This document shows, piece after piece, positions 30,002 through 41,326 of a DNA stretch of 64,000 nucleotides. Position numbers and translations under genes: made by a program. Under the pieces are notes generated by a model, which worked only from the letters and a program-made list of their open reading frames with translations, did no database searches and was not told the DNA's origin. Source of the DNA: Tatumella sp. JGM91 (GTDB lineage: Bacteria > Pseudomonadota > Gammaproteobacteria > Enterobacterales > Enterobacteriaceae); assembly GCF_018257575.1 (NCBI RefSeq), contig NZ_JAERJP010000004.1:1-64000 (forward strand), read 5' to 3'. Each line of letters opens with the position of its first letter. Within the stretch, counting starts at the first letter, position 1.

Positions 30002-30300
30002 ATGACTCTCCTGCAATAACTCAGCGCAGACTATCATCAGGCTATTTTACCTCAATCGGTTATTTATTAATTTCATAGAGTAATTGTTTCAGAACGGTAA
30101 GTTTGTAACGGCCGGATATGTCTGTTGCATAACTGTAATCAGAATCTGTCCGGATGAGCAGGGTGCGACAGGCAGTAGAAAAAGTGAGCAGCGCTGTCGG
30201 GGTGAAGATTATTTGTCCGTTTGGCCGGAAAATCGCCCGGCCATGGGTTCCGCGTCTTTCCGTGGCTGTTATTAACATGTACCATTAACAATGTTGCGCC
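30002..30300. other. Region upstream of thrS leader, weak coding signal
   Basis: About 300 bases between the small exported protein and the thrS leader. A 72-codon minus-strand frame (30060-30278, starting MLITATERRGTHGR and ending QLLYEINK) has protein-like composition but no good ribosome site; I leave it uncalled. Nothing else could be assigned. Confidence 0.4.
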
Positions 30301-30457
30301 TTTACAAAACAGACAGTGTTTTTACGCTCTGTACCTGTTTATATACCAGACTGGGGAAGATATCAGTTTGATATTGCACAACTCACTGAATTCAAATACA
30401 AATCAATATTTGCATGTAGCCTTTGGTGTGGGTTACCACTGCAATTAAGGATATGAA
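30301..30457 (+). promoter_or_regulatory. thrS leader (probable translational operator)
   Basis: The 5' leader directly before thrS. In E. coli threonyl-tRNA synthetase represses its own translation by binding a tRNA-Thr-like structure in this position. The last 30 bases (ggtgtgggttaccac, then aattaaggatat) resemble the E. coli leader. The individual hairpins were not resolved, so this is drawn from family knowledge and position. Confidence 0.4.
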
Positions 30458-32386
30458 ATGCCAGTTATTACTCTTCCTGACGGAAGTCAGCGTTCTTATG
30501 ACCATGCGGTCAGTGTTATGGATATTGCTCAGGATATCGGTCCGGGCCTGGCGAAAGCCTGTATTGCCGGCCGGGTCAACGGTGAATTAGTCGATGCTGT
30601 CGACCCTATCACCGACGACGCCGCAGTGGCGATCATTACGGCTAAAGAGGATGCCGGAATCGAGATCATTCGTCACTCCTGTGCTCACCTGTTAGGGCAT
30701 GCCATTAAACAACTGTGGCCTGATACCAAAATGGCGATCGGTCCGGTGATTGACCACGGTTTCTACTACGATGTAGACATGGATCATACCCTGACCCGGG
30801 AAGACCTTGAGTTGCTCGAAAAGCGGATGCATCAGCTGGCTGAAACCAACTACAATGTTATAAAAAATAAGGTCAGCTGGCAGGAAGCACGTGATACTTT
30901 CGAAGCACGCGGAGAAGCTTATAAAATTGCTATTCTTGATGAAAACATCAGCCATGACGATCGTCCCGGCTTATACCATCATGAAGAATACGTAGATATG
31001 TGTCGTGGTCCGCATGTCCCGAACATGCGTTTCTGCCATCATTTCCGGTTGCAAAAAACGGCCGGTGCATACTGGCGAGGCGACAGCAACAACAAAATGT
31101 TGCAGCGTATTTACGGAACGGCCTGGGCAGATAAAAAGCAGCTGGCGGCTTATCTGAAACGTCTGGAAGAAGCGGCAAAACGCGATCACCGTAAAATCGG
31201 TAAACAGCTGGATTTGTATCATATGCAGGAAGAAGCACCGGGTATGGTGTTCTGGCATAATGATGGCTGGACAGTGTTCCGTGAACTGGAAGTGTTTGTC
31301 CGTACCAAGCTGAAAGAATACCAGTACCAGGAAGTGAAGGGTCCTTTTATGATGGACCGTGTGCTGTGGGAAAAAACCGGTCACTGGGATAACTATAAAG
31401 AAGCTATGTTCACGACTTCTTCTGAGAATCGTGAATACTGCATTAAACCAATGAACTGCCCGGGCCACGTGCAAATCTTTAACCAGGGTCTGAAGTCTTA
31501 CCGTGATTTGCCTCTGCGCATGGCAGAATTTGGCAGTTGCCACCGTAATGAACCGTCAGGGGCATTACATGGTCTGATGCGTGTCCGTGGCTTCACCCAG
31601 GATGATGCGCACATTTTCTGTACCGAAGATCAGATTCTGGATGAAGTGAACAGCTGTATCCGGATGATTTATGATATGTACGGCACTTTTGGTTTTGCGA
31701 AGATTGTTGTTAAACTGTCAACCCGTCCGGAAAAACGTATCGGCAGCGAGGATTTATGGGATCGCGCCGAACAGAATCTGGCCGAAGCACTGACCGCAAA
31801 TAATATCGAATTCGAATATCAGCCAGGTGAAGGGGCATTTTATGGCCCTAAAATTGAATTTACCTTATATGATTGTCTGGATCGTGCGTGGCAGTGTGGT
31901 ACAGTACAGCTCGACTTCTCTCTGCCAGGTCGTCTGGATGCGACTTATGTGGGTGAGAACAATGAACGTCAGACGCCGGTAATGATTCACCGTGCGATTC
32001 TGGGCTCAATGGAACGCTTTATCGGTATTCTGACTGAAGAATATGCCGGTTTCTTCCCGACCTGGCTGGCACCATTACAGGTTGTGTTGATGAATATTAC
32101 CGACAGCCAGGCAGATTATGTCAACGAATTAACCCAAAAATTACAAAAAGCGGGTATTCGGGTAAAAGCGGACTTGAGAAACGAGAAGATAGGCTTTAAA
32201 ATTCGTGAACACACATTACGTCGTGTCCCCTATATGTTAGTCTGCGGTGAAAAAGAAGTGGAAGCCGGTAAAGTAGCCGTGCGTACCCGCCGTGGTGTAG
32301 ACTTAGGTTCTATGGACGTCGATGTATTTATAGATAAGCTGCAGCAAGAAATTCGCAGCAGACATCTTCATCAATTGGAGGAGTAA
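30458..32386 (+). CDS. thrS: Threonyl-tRNA synthetase
   Basis: 642 residues, the E. coli length. Domains in order: TGS (1-60), the editing domain (about 65-225, with [10 protein letters not shown] and the metal-site histidines), the class-II catalytic core (about 240-535, with zinc ligands in MNCPGHV and the two histidines beyond, and [20 protein letters not shown] as motif 2), and the anticodon-binding domain (535-642). It charges tRNA-Thr. It precedes infC by three bases, as in E. coli. Confidence 0.98.
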   Translation: MPVITLPDGSQRSYDHAVSVMDIAQDIGPGLAKACIAGRVNGELVDAVDPITDDAAVAIITAKEDAGIEIIRHSCAHLLGHAIKQLWPDTKMAIGPVIDHGFYYDVDMDHTLTREDLELLEKRMHQLAETNYNVIKNKVSWQEARDTFEARGEAYKIAILDENISHDDRPGLYHHEEYVDMCRGPHVPNMRFCHHFRLQKTAGAYWRGDSNNKMLQRIYGTAWADKKQLAAYLKRLEEAAKRDHRKIGKQLDLYHMQEEAPGMVFWHNDGWTVFRELEVFVRTKLKEYQYQEVKGPFMMDRVLWEKTGHWDNYKEAMFTTSSENREYCIKPMNCPGHVQIFNQGLKSYRDLPLRMAEFGSCHRNEPSGALHGLMRVRGFTQDDAHIFCTEDQILDEVNSCIRMIYDMYGTFGFAKIVVKLSTRPEKRIGSEDLWDRAEQNLAEALTANNIEFEYQPGEGAFYGPKIEFTLYDCLDRAWQCGTVQLDFSLPGRLDATYVGENNERQTPVMIHRAILGSMERFIGILTEEYAGFFPTWLAPLQVVLMNITDSQADYVNELTQKLQKAGIRVKADLRNEKIGFKIREHTLRRVPYMLVCGEKEVEAGKVAVRTRRGVDLGSMDVDVFIDKLQQEIRSRHLHQLEE

Positions 32387-32932
<546 letters not shown>

Positions 32933-32942
32933 GCTTTCAAGT

Positions 32943-32982
32943 AATATTCCCGTTCTGCCGGTAACGGCAGAACGGGAATATT
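32943..32982 (+). other. Perfect 18-base-pair hairpin between infC and rpmI
   Basis: aatattcccgttctgccg, a gtaa loop and the exact complement form one uninterrupted stem ten bases after the infC stop. No T-run follows, so it is not a standard terminator. It lies in the leader where ribosomal protein L20 represses rpmI-rplT translation in E. coli, and may protect the mRNA or shape that operator. Confidence 0.7.
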
Positions 32983-33030
32983 CGCCTGCTGGTTCATTTT
33001 ATTAACAATGCGAAGTGGATATTTTAAAAA

Positions 33031-33228
33031 ATGCCAAAGATTAAAACTGTACGTGGAGCGGCTAAACGCTTCAAGAAGACCGCTTCTGGCGGCTTCAAGC
33101 GTAAACGCGCTAACCTGCGTCATATTCTGACCAAAAAGTCTACTAAGCGTAAACGTCACCTGCGCCCTAAAGGCCTGGTATCTAAAGGCGATCTGGGTCT
33201 GGTTATTGCCTGCCTGCCGTACGCATAA
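33031..33228 (+). CDS. rpmI: 50S ribosomal protein L35
   Basis: 65 residues, highly basic, the E. coli length. [20 protein letters not shown] and [16 protein letters not shown] are diagnostic. It is translated from the thrS-infC-rpmI-rplT transcript and is translationally coupled to rplT; in E. coli L20 acts at this gene's start region. It lies 42 bases before rplT. Confidence 0.98.
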   Translation: MPKIKTVRGAAKRFKKTASGGFKRKRANLRHILTKKSTKRKRHLRPKGLVSKGDLGLVIACLPYA

Positions 33229-33255
33229 GTTAACTTTTTTTCTCACAGAATATAA

Positions 33256-33627
<372 letters not shown>

Positions 33628-33634
33628 GTCAGAT

Positions 33635-33662
33635 AAAAAAGGGAGCTTGCTCCCTTTTTTAT
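33635..33662 (+). terminator. Terminator after rplT
   Basis: aaaaaagggagc-ttgc-tcccttttttatt: a GC stem with a T-run, eight bases after the rplT stop. Confidence 0.92.
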
Positions 33663-33751
33663 TATGATATGTAAATGCTAACTGTTTGACTTTTATCTGT
33701 TATTATAACGTTTCTGACTACCAGCCTGACGGCTAAACAGGTAACCTGAAT

Positions 33752-33796
33752 ATGAATTCCGCTATTTTTCGCTTCTTTTTTTACTTTAGCACCTGA
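33752..33796 (+). CDS. pheM: pheST leader peptide
   Basis: A 14-codon frame reading [14 protein letters not shown], with five phenylalanines; E. coli PheM is [14 protein letters not shown]. Ribosome stalling on the Phe codons when charged tRNA-Phe is scarce switches the downstream RNA fold and allows transcription into pheST. It is too short for standard gene finding but unmistakable by sequence and position. Confidence 0.96.
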   Translation: [14 protein letters not shown]

Positions 33797-33842
33797 ACCC
33801 GGGGGCTTGTGCGCAGCAGAAAAGAAACGAAAAATCGCGCTA

Positions 33843-33870
33843 AAAGCCTCCCTGGTGGAGGCTTTGTTAT
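33843..33870 (+). terminator. Phenylalanine attenuator terminator
   Basis: aaagcctcc-ctggt-ggaggctttgtt, located between pheM and pheS. It is the terminator arm of the attenuator. An alternative pairing with the segment just after pheM would relieve it. Confidence 0.85.
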
Positions 33871-33925
33871 TTCTGGCGACCTATACCAGGGCTACGGTCC
33901 AAACAAGAACAGAACACCAGACTAA

Positions 33926-34927
<1,002 letters not shown>

Positions 34928-34942
34928 GGGCAGGGTTATCCA

Positions 34943-37330
34943 ATGAAATTCAGTGAACTTTGGTTACGTGAATGGGTAAATCCGGCCCTGACCAGTGAAG
35001 AACTTTCTGAACAAATTACCATGGCCGGTCTGGAAGTTGACGGCACCGCGCCGGTGGCGGGCGATTTTCATGGCGTTGTGGTCGGTGAAGTTGTTGAATG
35101 CGAACAACACCCGAATGCTGATAAGTTGCGGGTCACCAAAGTCAACGTAGGCGGCGATCGTCTGCTGGACATCGTCTGCGGCGCACCCAACTGTCGCAAA
35201 GGCCTGAAAGTCGCCGTAGCGACTGTCGGTGCGGTTCTGCCGGGTGACTTTAAAATTAAAGCTGCCAAACTGCGGGGTGAGCCGTCGGAGGGTATGCTGT
35301 GCTCTTATTCAGAACTGGGCATTGCCGTTGAATCTGATGGCATTATGGAATTACCTGCCGGGGCTGTGGCGGGTACTGATTTCCGTAAGTTCCTGCAACT
35401 GGATGACACGACCATTGAAATCAGTGTGACGCCTAACCGTGCTGACTGTCTGGGTATTATGGGGATAGCCCGTGATGTTGCGGTCCTGAATGGTCTCAGG
35501 TTATCTGAGCCAGAGATCGAACCGGTAGTGGCAACCACTGATCGTCGTTTCCCGATTGAAGTACAGGCGACAGAGGCCTGCCCGCGCTATCTGGGCCGTG
35601 TGATTAGCGGAATAAATGTTGCTGCTGATACTCCGTTATGGATGAAAGAAAAATTACGCCGTTGTGGTATTCGTTCTATTGATGCGGTTGTCGATGTCAC
35701 GAACTATGTATTGCTGGAACTTGGTCAGCCGATGCACGCTTTTGACCTCGACCGTTTACAGGGCGGCATTATTGTTCGCCTGGCCGACGAAGGTGAAAAA
35801 CTGACCCTGCTCGACGGTAATGAAGCGACCCTCAGCGCAGATACTCTGGTTATCGCTGACCAGCAAAAAGCTCTGGCGATGGCGGGTATCTTTGGCGGAG
35901 AAGAGTCAGGTGTTAATCATCAGACACAAAACCTGTTGCTCGAATGTGCCTGGTTTAATCCGTTAGCCATTACTGGCCGGGCGCGTCGTCAGGGGCTGCA
36001 TACCGATGCATCTCACCGTTATGAGCGTGGTGTCGATACCACGCTGCAATATAAAGCAATGGAACGGGCTACCCGTTTACTGCTGGATATCTGCGGTGGT
36101 GAAGCCGGACCGGTGATCGACTGTACTCATCAGCAAGCATTACCGGTGCCAGCAACCATTACTCTGCGTCGCCAGAAACTGGACCGTCTGATTGGGCACT
36201 CTATTGCCGATGCGCAGGTGACCGATATTCTGCAACGTCTGGGATGTAACGTTACCTGCGGGCAGGATGAGTGGACGGCGACGGCCCCGGGCTGGCGTTT
36301 TGATATGGCTATCGAAGAAGATCTGGTGGAAGAGGTTGCGCGGGTCTACGGATATAACAATATCCCCGATGTTCCTGTCAAAGCCGATCTGGTGATGCCG
36401 GTACACCGCGAAGCCAGTCTGTCCCTGAAACGTGTAAAAGCAATGCTGGTTGATAAAGGCTATCAGGAAGCGATTACCTACAGTTTTGTCGATCCTAAAG
36501 TGCAGAGTCTGGTACATCCGGGTGAAGAAGCGCTGATCCTGCCAAACCCGATCTCCAGCGAAATGTCAGCGATGCGTCTGTCACTGTTACCGGGATTACT
36601 GGGAGCGGTAGTCTATAACCAGAATCGCCAGCAAAGCCGCGTCCGTTTATTTGAAAGCGGGTTGCGTTTTGTTCCCGACAGTTCGGCAGAACTGGGGATC
36701 CGTCAGCAGACTATGCTGGCCGGGGTAATTACGGGTACCCGGGTTGAAGAGCACTGGGACCAGCAGCGTGCGACTGTCGACTTTTTTGACCTGAAAGGTG
36801 ATCTGGAGTCGGTGCTTGACCTGACAGCGAAAGGTGAGCAGATTGAATTCCGCGCGGCGGCACATTCTGCACTTCATCCGGGACAGACTGCGGGTATTTA
36901 TTTGCAGGATCAATGCATTGGTTTTATCGGCGTGGTTCACCCGGAACTGGAACGTAAGCTTGATCTGAATGGCCGTACTGTCGTTTTCGAACTGCAGTGG
37001 GATCAGCTTGCAGACCGCGTCCTGCCTGCTGCGAAAGATATTTCCCGCTTCCCGGCTAACCGTCGTGATATCGCGGTTGTGGTGGCCGAAAACGTCCCTG
37101 CGGCAGCAGTAATTGCAGAGTGTAAGAAAGTTGGCGTAAATCAGTTAGTTGGCGTAAACTTGTTTGACGTGTACCGAGGTAAGGGTGTGAGTGAGGGTTA
37201 TAAGAGCCTTGCAATCAGCCTGATTTTGCAGGATACCAGCCGGACACTCGAAGAAGACGAAATCGCCGCGACTGTTGCTAATTGTGTTGCGGCATTAAAA
37301 GAGCGATTCCAGGCAACCTTGAGGGATTGA
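34943..37330 (+). CDS. pheT: Phenylalanyl-tRNA synthetase beta subunit
   Basis: 795 residues, as in E. coli. Order: the EMAP/OB-type tRNA-binding domain (about 40-150, with [20 protein letters not shown]), the B3/B4 editing domain (about 210-400, with [12 protein letters not shown]), the B5 domain (400-470), the catalytic-like core, and the C-terminal FDX-ACB anticodon domain (about 700-795, with [14 protein letters not shown]). It binds tRNA and hydrolyses mis-charged Tyr-tRNA-Phe. ihfA starts five bases after it. Confidence 0.98.
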   Translation: MKFSELWLREWVNPALTSEELSEQITMAGLEVDGTAPVAGDFHGVVVGEVVECEQHPNADKLRVTKVNVGGDRLLDIVCGAPNCRKGLKVAVATVGAVLPGDFKIKAAKLRGEPSEGMLCSYSELGIAVESDGIMELPAGAVAGTDFRKFLQLDDTTIEISVTPNRADCLGIMGIARDVAVLNGLRLSEPEIEPVVATTDRRFPIEVQATEACPRYLGRVISGINVAADTPLWMKEKLRRCGIRSIDAVVDVTNYVLLELGQPMHAFDLDRLQGGIIVRLADEGEKLTLLDGNEATLSADTLVIADQQKALAMAGIFGGEESGVNHQTQNLLLECAWFNPLAITGRARRQGLHTDASHRYERGVDTTLQYKAMERATRLLLDICGGEAGPVIDCTHQQALPVPATITLRRQKLDRLIGHSIADAQVTDILQRLGCNVTCGQDEWTATAPGWRFDMAIEEDLVEEVARVYGYNNIPDVPVKADLVMPVHREASLSLKRVKAMLVDKGYQEAITYSFVDPKVQSLVHPGEEALILPNPISSEMSAMRLSLLPGLLGAVVYNQNRQQSRVRLFESGLRFVPDSSAELGIRQQTMLAGVITGTRVEEHWDQQRATVDFFDLKGDLESVLDLTAKGEQIEFRAAAHSALHPGQTAGIYLQDQCIGFIGVVHPELERKLDLNGRTVVFELQWDQLADRVLPAAKDISRFPANRRDIAVVVAENVPAAAVIAECKKVGVNQLVGVNLFDVYRGKGVSEGYKSLAISLILQDTSRTLEEDEIAATVANCVAALKERFQATLRD

Positions 37331-37334
37331 ACTT

Positions 37335-37634
37335 ATGGCGCTTACAAAAGCTGAAATGTCAGAGTACCTGTTCGAAAAACTGGGTCTTAGCAAGCGTGAT
37401 GCGAAGGATCTGGTTGAACTGTTTTTTGAAGAAGTCCGCAGGGCATTAGAGAATGGTGAGCAGGTTAAACTGTCAGGCTTTGGCAATTTTGACTTACGTG
37501 ATAAGAATCAACGTCCGGGAAGAAATCCGAAAACCGGGGAAGATATCCCGATTACGGCCCGTCGTGTTGTGACTTTCCGCCCCGGCCAGAAACTGAAAAG
37601 CCGTGTCGAAAACGCTGCTCCGAAGAAAAGTTAA
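37335..37634 (+). CDS. ihfA: Integration host factor alpha subunit
   Basis: 99 residues. [20 protein letters not shown] is the N-terminus, and [20 protein letters not shown] contains the beta-arm with the intercalating proline. IHF bends DNA sharply as a heterodimer with IhfB; it also assists sigma-54 promoters such as the one before astC. It is the last gene after pheST, as in E. coli, and likely also has its own promoter inside pheT. Confidence 0.97.
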   Translation: MALTKAEMSEYLFEKLGLSKRDAKDLVELFFEEVRRALENGEQVKLSGFGNFDLRDKNQRPGRNPKTGEDIPITARRVVTFRPGQKLKSRVENAAPKKS

Positions 37635-37656
37635 TGTTTTACTGATGCAATGTACT

Positions 37657-37684
37657 AAAGGCCGCGACTGCGGCCTTTTTTTTG
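37657..37684 (+). terminator. Terminator after ihfA
   Basis: aaaggccgc-gact-gcggcctttttttt: a GC-rich stem and eight T, 23 bases after the ihfA stop. Confidence 0.92.
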
Positions 37685-37883
37685 TCTGTGGTTTATGGCA
37701 CAACAGATAAACCCGACAGCTGACTGCCCGGCAAGAGTAACCGCCATTGACTGGTTTATTCGGGTTAGCCGCACTGGCGGGTATTCGTCTGCTGGCGGTA
37801 CTGCGGATGATCTGGCCAGTGTCAGCACAGACCGTATTACTGTGTCATTTTTGCTTATTGAATGGCTTCGCGGAGTCCCTGGT

Positions 37884-38345
37884 ATGATACGTATTGCTGT
37901 AGCTTTATTGGTATTATTACTTGCCGGGTGCAGCAGCCGTGCACCGGCTCCTGATGCACGCTTGTCTGATCCCGTCAAAGTGACCCGGCAGCTGAGCCAG
38001 CAACTGTCTCAATGGCATGGTACGCCTTACCGGCTTGGCGGACTCAGTCGCCGCGGTGTTGACTGCTCCGGTTTTGTGTATCTGACGTTCCGTAATCGTT
38101 TTGACTTGCAGTTACCCCGAACCACTCGCCAGCAAAGCAGGCTGGGGACGCGGATCAAAAAAAGCGAGTTAAGGCCGGGAGACCTGGTCTTTTTCAAAAC
38201 CGGCTGGGGGCAGGATGGTTTACATGTCGGTATTTATGATCGTGATAACCTGTTTATCCATGCCTCAACCAGCAGGGGGGTGATGCGCTCTTCGCTGGAT
38301 AATGTTTACTGGCGTAAAGTCTTCTGGCAGGCGAGGCGCATTTAG
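37884..38345 (+). CDS. nlpC: NlpC/P60 family lipoprotein
   Basis: 153 residues from the ATG at 37884, where the product begins with a short lipoprotein signal ending LLLAGC; a longer upstream frame gives an N-terminus unlike any NlpC. The catalytic triad of the NlpC/P60 cysteine peptidase is visible: Cys in RGVDCSGFVYL, His in LHVGIYDRDN and a third polar residue in FIHASTSRGV. Such enzymes cut murein peptides; the E. coli NlpC substrate is unproven. In E. coli btuCED lies between ihfA and nlpC; it is missing here. Confidence 0.94.
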   Translation: MIRIAVALLVLLLAGCSSRAPAPDARLSDPVKVTRQLSQQLSQWHGTPYRLGGLSRRGVDCSGFVYLTFRNRFDLQLPRTTRQQSRLGTRIKKSELRPGDLVFFKTGWGQDGLHVGIYDRDNLFIHASTSRGVMRSSLDNVYWRKVFWQARRI

Positions 38346-38489
38346 AGTTTTTCAGGGAGGATGGCTGACAGGTGTCGTGGTGTGCGGAAAGCATCGCCGT
38401 GACTGTCATCACAGACAACAGCAAGGTACACTTACTGCTAAACAGCACATAAGATGCTTTCCTGAACTATGCCCACCTGCGGAGTTGCT

Positions 38490-39929
38490 ATGCAGTTTAA
38501 AAATACCTGGTTCGATGAACTGCCTGACTTTTACAGCGCAGTGACCCCGGCGCCCCTGAATCAGGGGCGGTTACTCTATCATAACCAGCCGTTGGCCGAC
38601 GCCCTGCAACTGGATGCACAACTGTTCAGTGGTTCAGGGCATCCGGTTTTTTACGGAGGGGCGGTTATTGAAGGGATGTCGCCGCTGGCACAGGTCTATA
38701 GTGGTCATCAGTTTGGTGTCTGGGCCGGACAATTAGGCGATGGCCGGGGACTGTTGCTGGGGGAACAACGTCTCCCCAACGGGCAGAAGTATGACTGGCA
38801 CCTGAAAGGTGCCGGCCTGACGCCATATTCCCGCAGCGGAGATGGCCGTGCGGTCATTCGCTCGACCGTCCGGGAATTCCTCGCCTCTGAAGCGATGCAT
38901 GGCCTGGGGATCCCGACGACCCGCGCCCTTAGCCTGGCCATCAGTGATGAACCTGTCTTCCGCGAACAGACAGAACGGGGGGCAATGCTGGTAAGGATTG
39001 CTGAAAGCCATTTGCGTTTCGGTCATTTTGAACATTTTTTCTACCGTAACCAGCCAGAAAAAGTCCGTGAGCTGGCCGATTACGCCATCCGCCATCACTG
39101 GCCGGCACTCGCTGATGATGCGGATCGCTACCTGCTGTGGTTTTCGGATGTGGTAAAACGCACAGCGACGATGATAGCCCGCTGGCAGGCAGTCGGCTTC
39201 TCACATGGCGTGATGAACACGGATAATATGTCGCTGCTGGGCCTGACACTTGATTATGGTCCGTACGGGTTTATGGACGATTATAATCCGCAGTTTATCT
39301 GTAATCACAGTGATCATCAGGGGCGTTATCGCTTTGAAAATCAGCCAATGGCGGGGTTGTGGAACCTCAACCGGCTGGCCCACGCATTATCCCCCTTACT
39401 GTCGGCCGGACAGCTGAAGCAGGCCCTGGCTGGTTATGAACACTGGCTGATGGAAGCCTGGGGTCAGCAGATGCGCGATAAGCTTGGCTTCTTTAGCCGC
39501 CGCCCGGAAGATAACGATCTGCTGAGTGAACTGCTGGCACTAATGGCCAGTGAAGGCAGCGATTACACCAGGACTTTTCGTTTGTTGTCGGAAACAGAGC
39601 AGTTACAGGCACAATCACCGTTACGTGACGAGTTTATTGACAGGGCAGCATTTGATCACTGGTTTATTAAATACCGCCAGCGTTTAGCAGAAGAACAGAT
39701 CAGTGATGAGCATCGTCAGCAGCGGATGCAGCAGGTAAACCCGGCGCTGGTATTGCGCAATTATCTGGCACAGCAAGCCATTGAAGAAGCGGAGCGCGGT
39801 GAAACTGGCGCATTGTCCGTGCTTCACCGGGCGTTACAGAACCCTTACCGGCTGGCAAATGACCAGCAGGCGTTATTTAATCGCCCGCCGGACTGGGGTA
39901 AGGCATTAGAAATCAGCTGTTCCAGCTGA
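38490..39929 (+). CDS. selO: Protein adenylyltransferase SelO
   Basis: 479 residues from the ATG at 38490 (E. coli YdiU: 478). SelO is a pseudokinase-fold enzyme that transfers AMP from a flipped ATP to Ser, Thr or Tyr of target proteins. Landmarks are the lysine in [40 protein letters not shown], and the metal and catalytic residues in [20 protein letters not shown]. It lacks the C-terminal selenocysteine of animal SelO and ends CSS. It lies close to nlpC on the same strand, as in E. coli (with ydiV lost). Confidence 0.95.
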   Translation: MQFKNTWFDELPDFYSAVTPAPLNQGRLLYHNQPLADALQLDAQLFSGSGHPVFYGGAVIEGMSPLAQVYSGHQFGVWAGQLGDGRGLLLGEQRLPNGQKYDWHLKGAGLTPYSRSGDGRAVIRSTVREFLASEAMHGLGIPTTRALSLAISDEPVFREQTERGAMLVRIAESHLRFGHFEHFFYRNQPEKVRELADYAIRHHWPALADDADRYLLWFSDVVKRTATMIARWQAVGFSHGVMNTDNMSLLGLTLDYGPYGFMDDYNPQFICNHSDHQGRYRFENQPMAGLWNLNRLAHALSPLLSAGQLKQALAGYEHWLMEAWGQQMRDKLGFFSRRPEDNDLLSELLALMASEGSDYTRTFRLLSETEQLQAQSPLRDEFIDRAAFDHWFIKYRQRLAEEQISDEHRQQRMQQVNPALVLRNYLAQQAIEEAERGETGALSVLHRALQNPYRLANDQQALFNRPPDWGKALEISCSS

Positions 39930-39941
39930 CTCCGGTCGCGG

Positions 39942-40988
39942 TTAATGGCTGGCGGAAACGGCTTCTGCCAGCAGCTTCAGTACCGTTTCAGTATCTTCCC
40001 AGCCGATACAGGGGTCGGTAATTGACTGGCCATAGACCAGTGGTTTCCCGGCAGCCACGGCCTGTTGCCCTTCCTGTAAAAAGCTTTCGATCATCACGCC
40101 GGCAATGGCGGTTTCTCCGTCACGTAACTGTTGCGCCACATCATCAGCAACCAGTAATTGCCGGCGGTGTTGTTTCAGGCAGTTACCGTGGCTGAAATCA
40201 ATCACCAGCCGCGGGGTCAGCTGAAACTCTTCCAGTGCCTGACGTGCCATACGAATATGCTCTGATGTGTAATTAGGCTGTTTCCCGCCACGTAAAATAA
40301 TGTGTCCGTCGGGATTCCCCTGCGTCTGATAGATAGTCATCTGCCCTTGTTTATCGGGAGACAAAAACATATGGCTGGCTTGCGTTGCACGGATAGCATC
40401 AATGGCAATCCGGACGTTACCGTCCGTGCCGTTTTTAAACCCGACAGGGCAGGAGAGCGCTGACGCCATTTCCCGGTGAATCTGACTTTCGGTGGTACGG
40501 GCACCGATGGCACCCCAGCTGATCAGGTCAGCAATAAATTGTCCGTTCACCATATCAAGGAACTCTGTGGCGGTTGGCAGACCGAGCGCATTGATGTCCA
40601 GTAATAGCTTACGGGCAATGGCCAGACCGTGATTAATGTTATAACTGCCGTCGAGGCCGGGATCATTAATCAGCCCCTTCCATCCGGTGACGGTACGGGG
40701 TTTTTCAAAGTAAGTCCGCATCACTATTTCCAGCTTATGATGATAACGGTCGCGCAGTCTGTTCAGGCGCTGTGCGTATTCCAGCGCAGCAGCCGGGTGA
40801 TGCAGGGAACAGGGCCCGATAATGACCAGCAGACGCTTATCTGTACCCCGTAAAATACGGCTGATGCGCTGTCGGGTGGCCAGGATATTATCGGCTATTG
40901 CCGGGGAAACGGGGAATTGCTGATTAAGTGCTGCCGGAGTGATTAGCGGAGCAACTGGCCTGGTGCGTAATTCATCTGTTTTCTTCAT
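39942..40988 (-). CDS. aroH: DAHP synthase, tryptophan-sensitive type
   Basis: 348 residues from the ATG at 40988, the exact E. coli AroH length; the frame extends upstream but that part is unrelated. It condenses phosphoenolpyruvate and erythrose-4-phosphate, the first step of the shikimate pathway. Signatures are LLVIIGPCSLHHPAAALEYA, MRTYFEKPRTVTGWKGLIND, HREMASALSCPVGFKNGTDG and VIDFSHGNCLKQHRRQ. AroF, AroG and AroH are similar; AroH is chosen because its neighbours ydiU and ydiK match E. coli and the N-terminus MKKTDELRT resembles MNRTDELRT. A TrpR box, expected for aroH, was not found. Confidence 0.85.
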   Translation of the reverse strand: MKKTDELRTRPVAPLITPAALNQQFPVSPAIADNILATRQRISRILRGTDKRLLVIIGPCSLHHPAAALEYAQRLNRLRDRYHHKLEIVMRTYFEKPRTVTGWKGLINDPGLDGSYNINHGLAIARKLLLDINALGLPTATEFLDMVNGQFIADLISWGAIGARTTESQIHREMASALSCPVGFKNGTDGNVRIAIDAIRATQASHMFLSPDKQGQMTIYQTQGNPDGHIILRGGKQPNYTSEHIRMARQALEEFQLTPRLVIDFSHGNCLKQHRRQLLVADDVAQQLRDGETAIAGVMIESFLQEGQQAVAAGKPLVYGQSITDPCIGWEDTETVLKLLAEAVSASH

Positions 40989-41134
40989 AGTACTCTCGGA
41001 ATCTGTGCTTCTCATCGGCAGAATGCCGGGAAGATATGGCACAAACCATAACCGAACAGTCGATGATTTCAACTGCCTGAGTGAAAAAGATGCGGATTAC
41101 CGGCCGTGAAATGGTTACCGGGCCACAAAAAGAT

Positions 41135-41230
41135 AAAAAAAATGCCCTTTACAGAAGGGCAAAGACTACACACAGCAATAAGTGTTTCGCTACCTTTTTA
41201 GGGGTAAGTGAAAATATTAATAATTATCAT
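41135..41230 (-). ncRNA. rprA: Small RNA RprA
   Basis: Read on the minus strand, the core gaaacacttattgctgtgtg followed by tagtctttgccc almost repeats the E. coli RprA 3' half. A terminator stem, gccctt / aagggc, and eight T follow. CCCCT ahead of the core matches the rpoS-pairing region. The 5' third is diverged, so the start (about 41230, behind a TAAATA -10) is approximate. RprA is an Hfq-dependent RNA that opens the rpoS leader and is switched on by the Rcs phosphorelay. It lies next to ydiK, as in E. coli. Confidence 0.88.
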
Positions 41231-41254
41231 AAAGTTATTTACCTTCCTGATCTG

Positions 41255-41268
41255 TAAGAATCATCCCA
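41255..41268. promoter_or_regulatory. Rcs-type box upstream of rprA
   Basis: taagaatcatccca matches the RcsAB consensus TAAGAATATTCCTA at 11 of 14 positions and would overlap the -35 region of the predicted rprA promoter. RcsB activation of rprA is established in E. coli. Here it is inferred from sequence. Confidence 0.5.
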
Positions 41269-41326
41269 TTAACAAATATCCTTGCAGAGCAGTGCCCCTG
41301 AAAACTACCAGCGGCACCTGCAGTGA

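Noticed and set aside
37695..37883. In-frame 63-codon extension upstream of nlpC
   Set aside because: It has no similarity to NlpC, would bury the lipoprotein signal, and begins right after the ihfA terminator.
40989..41130. TrpR operator before aroH
   Set aside because: Expected from E. coli, but no palindrome resembling the TrpR box was found.
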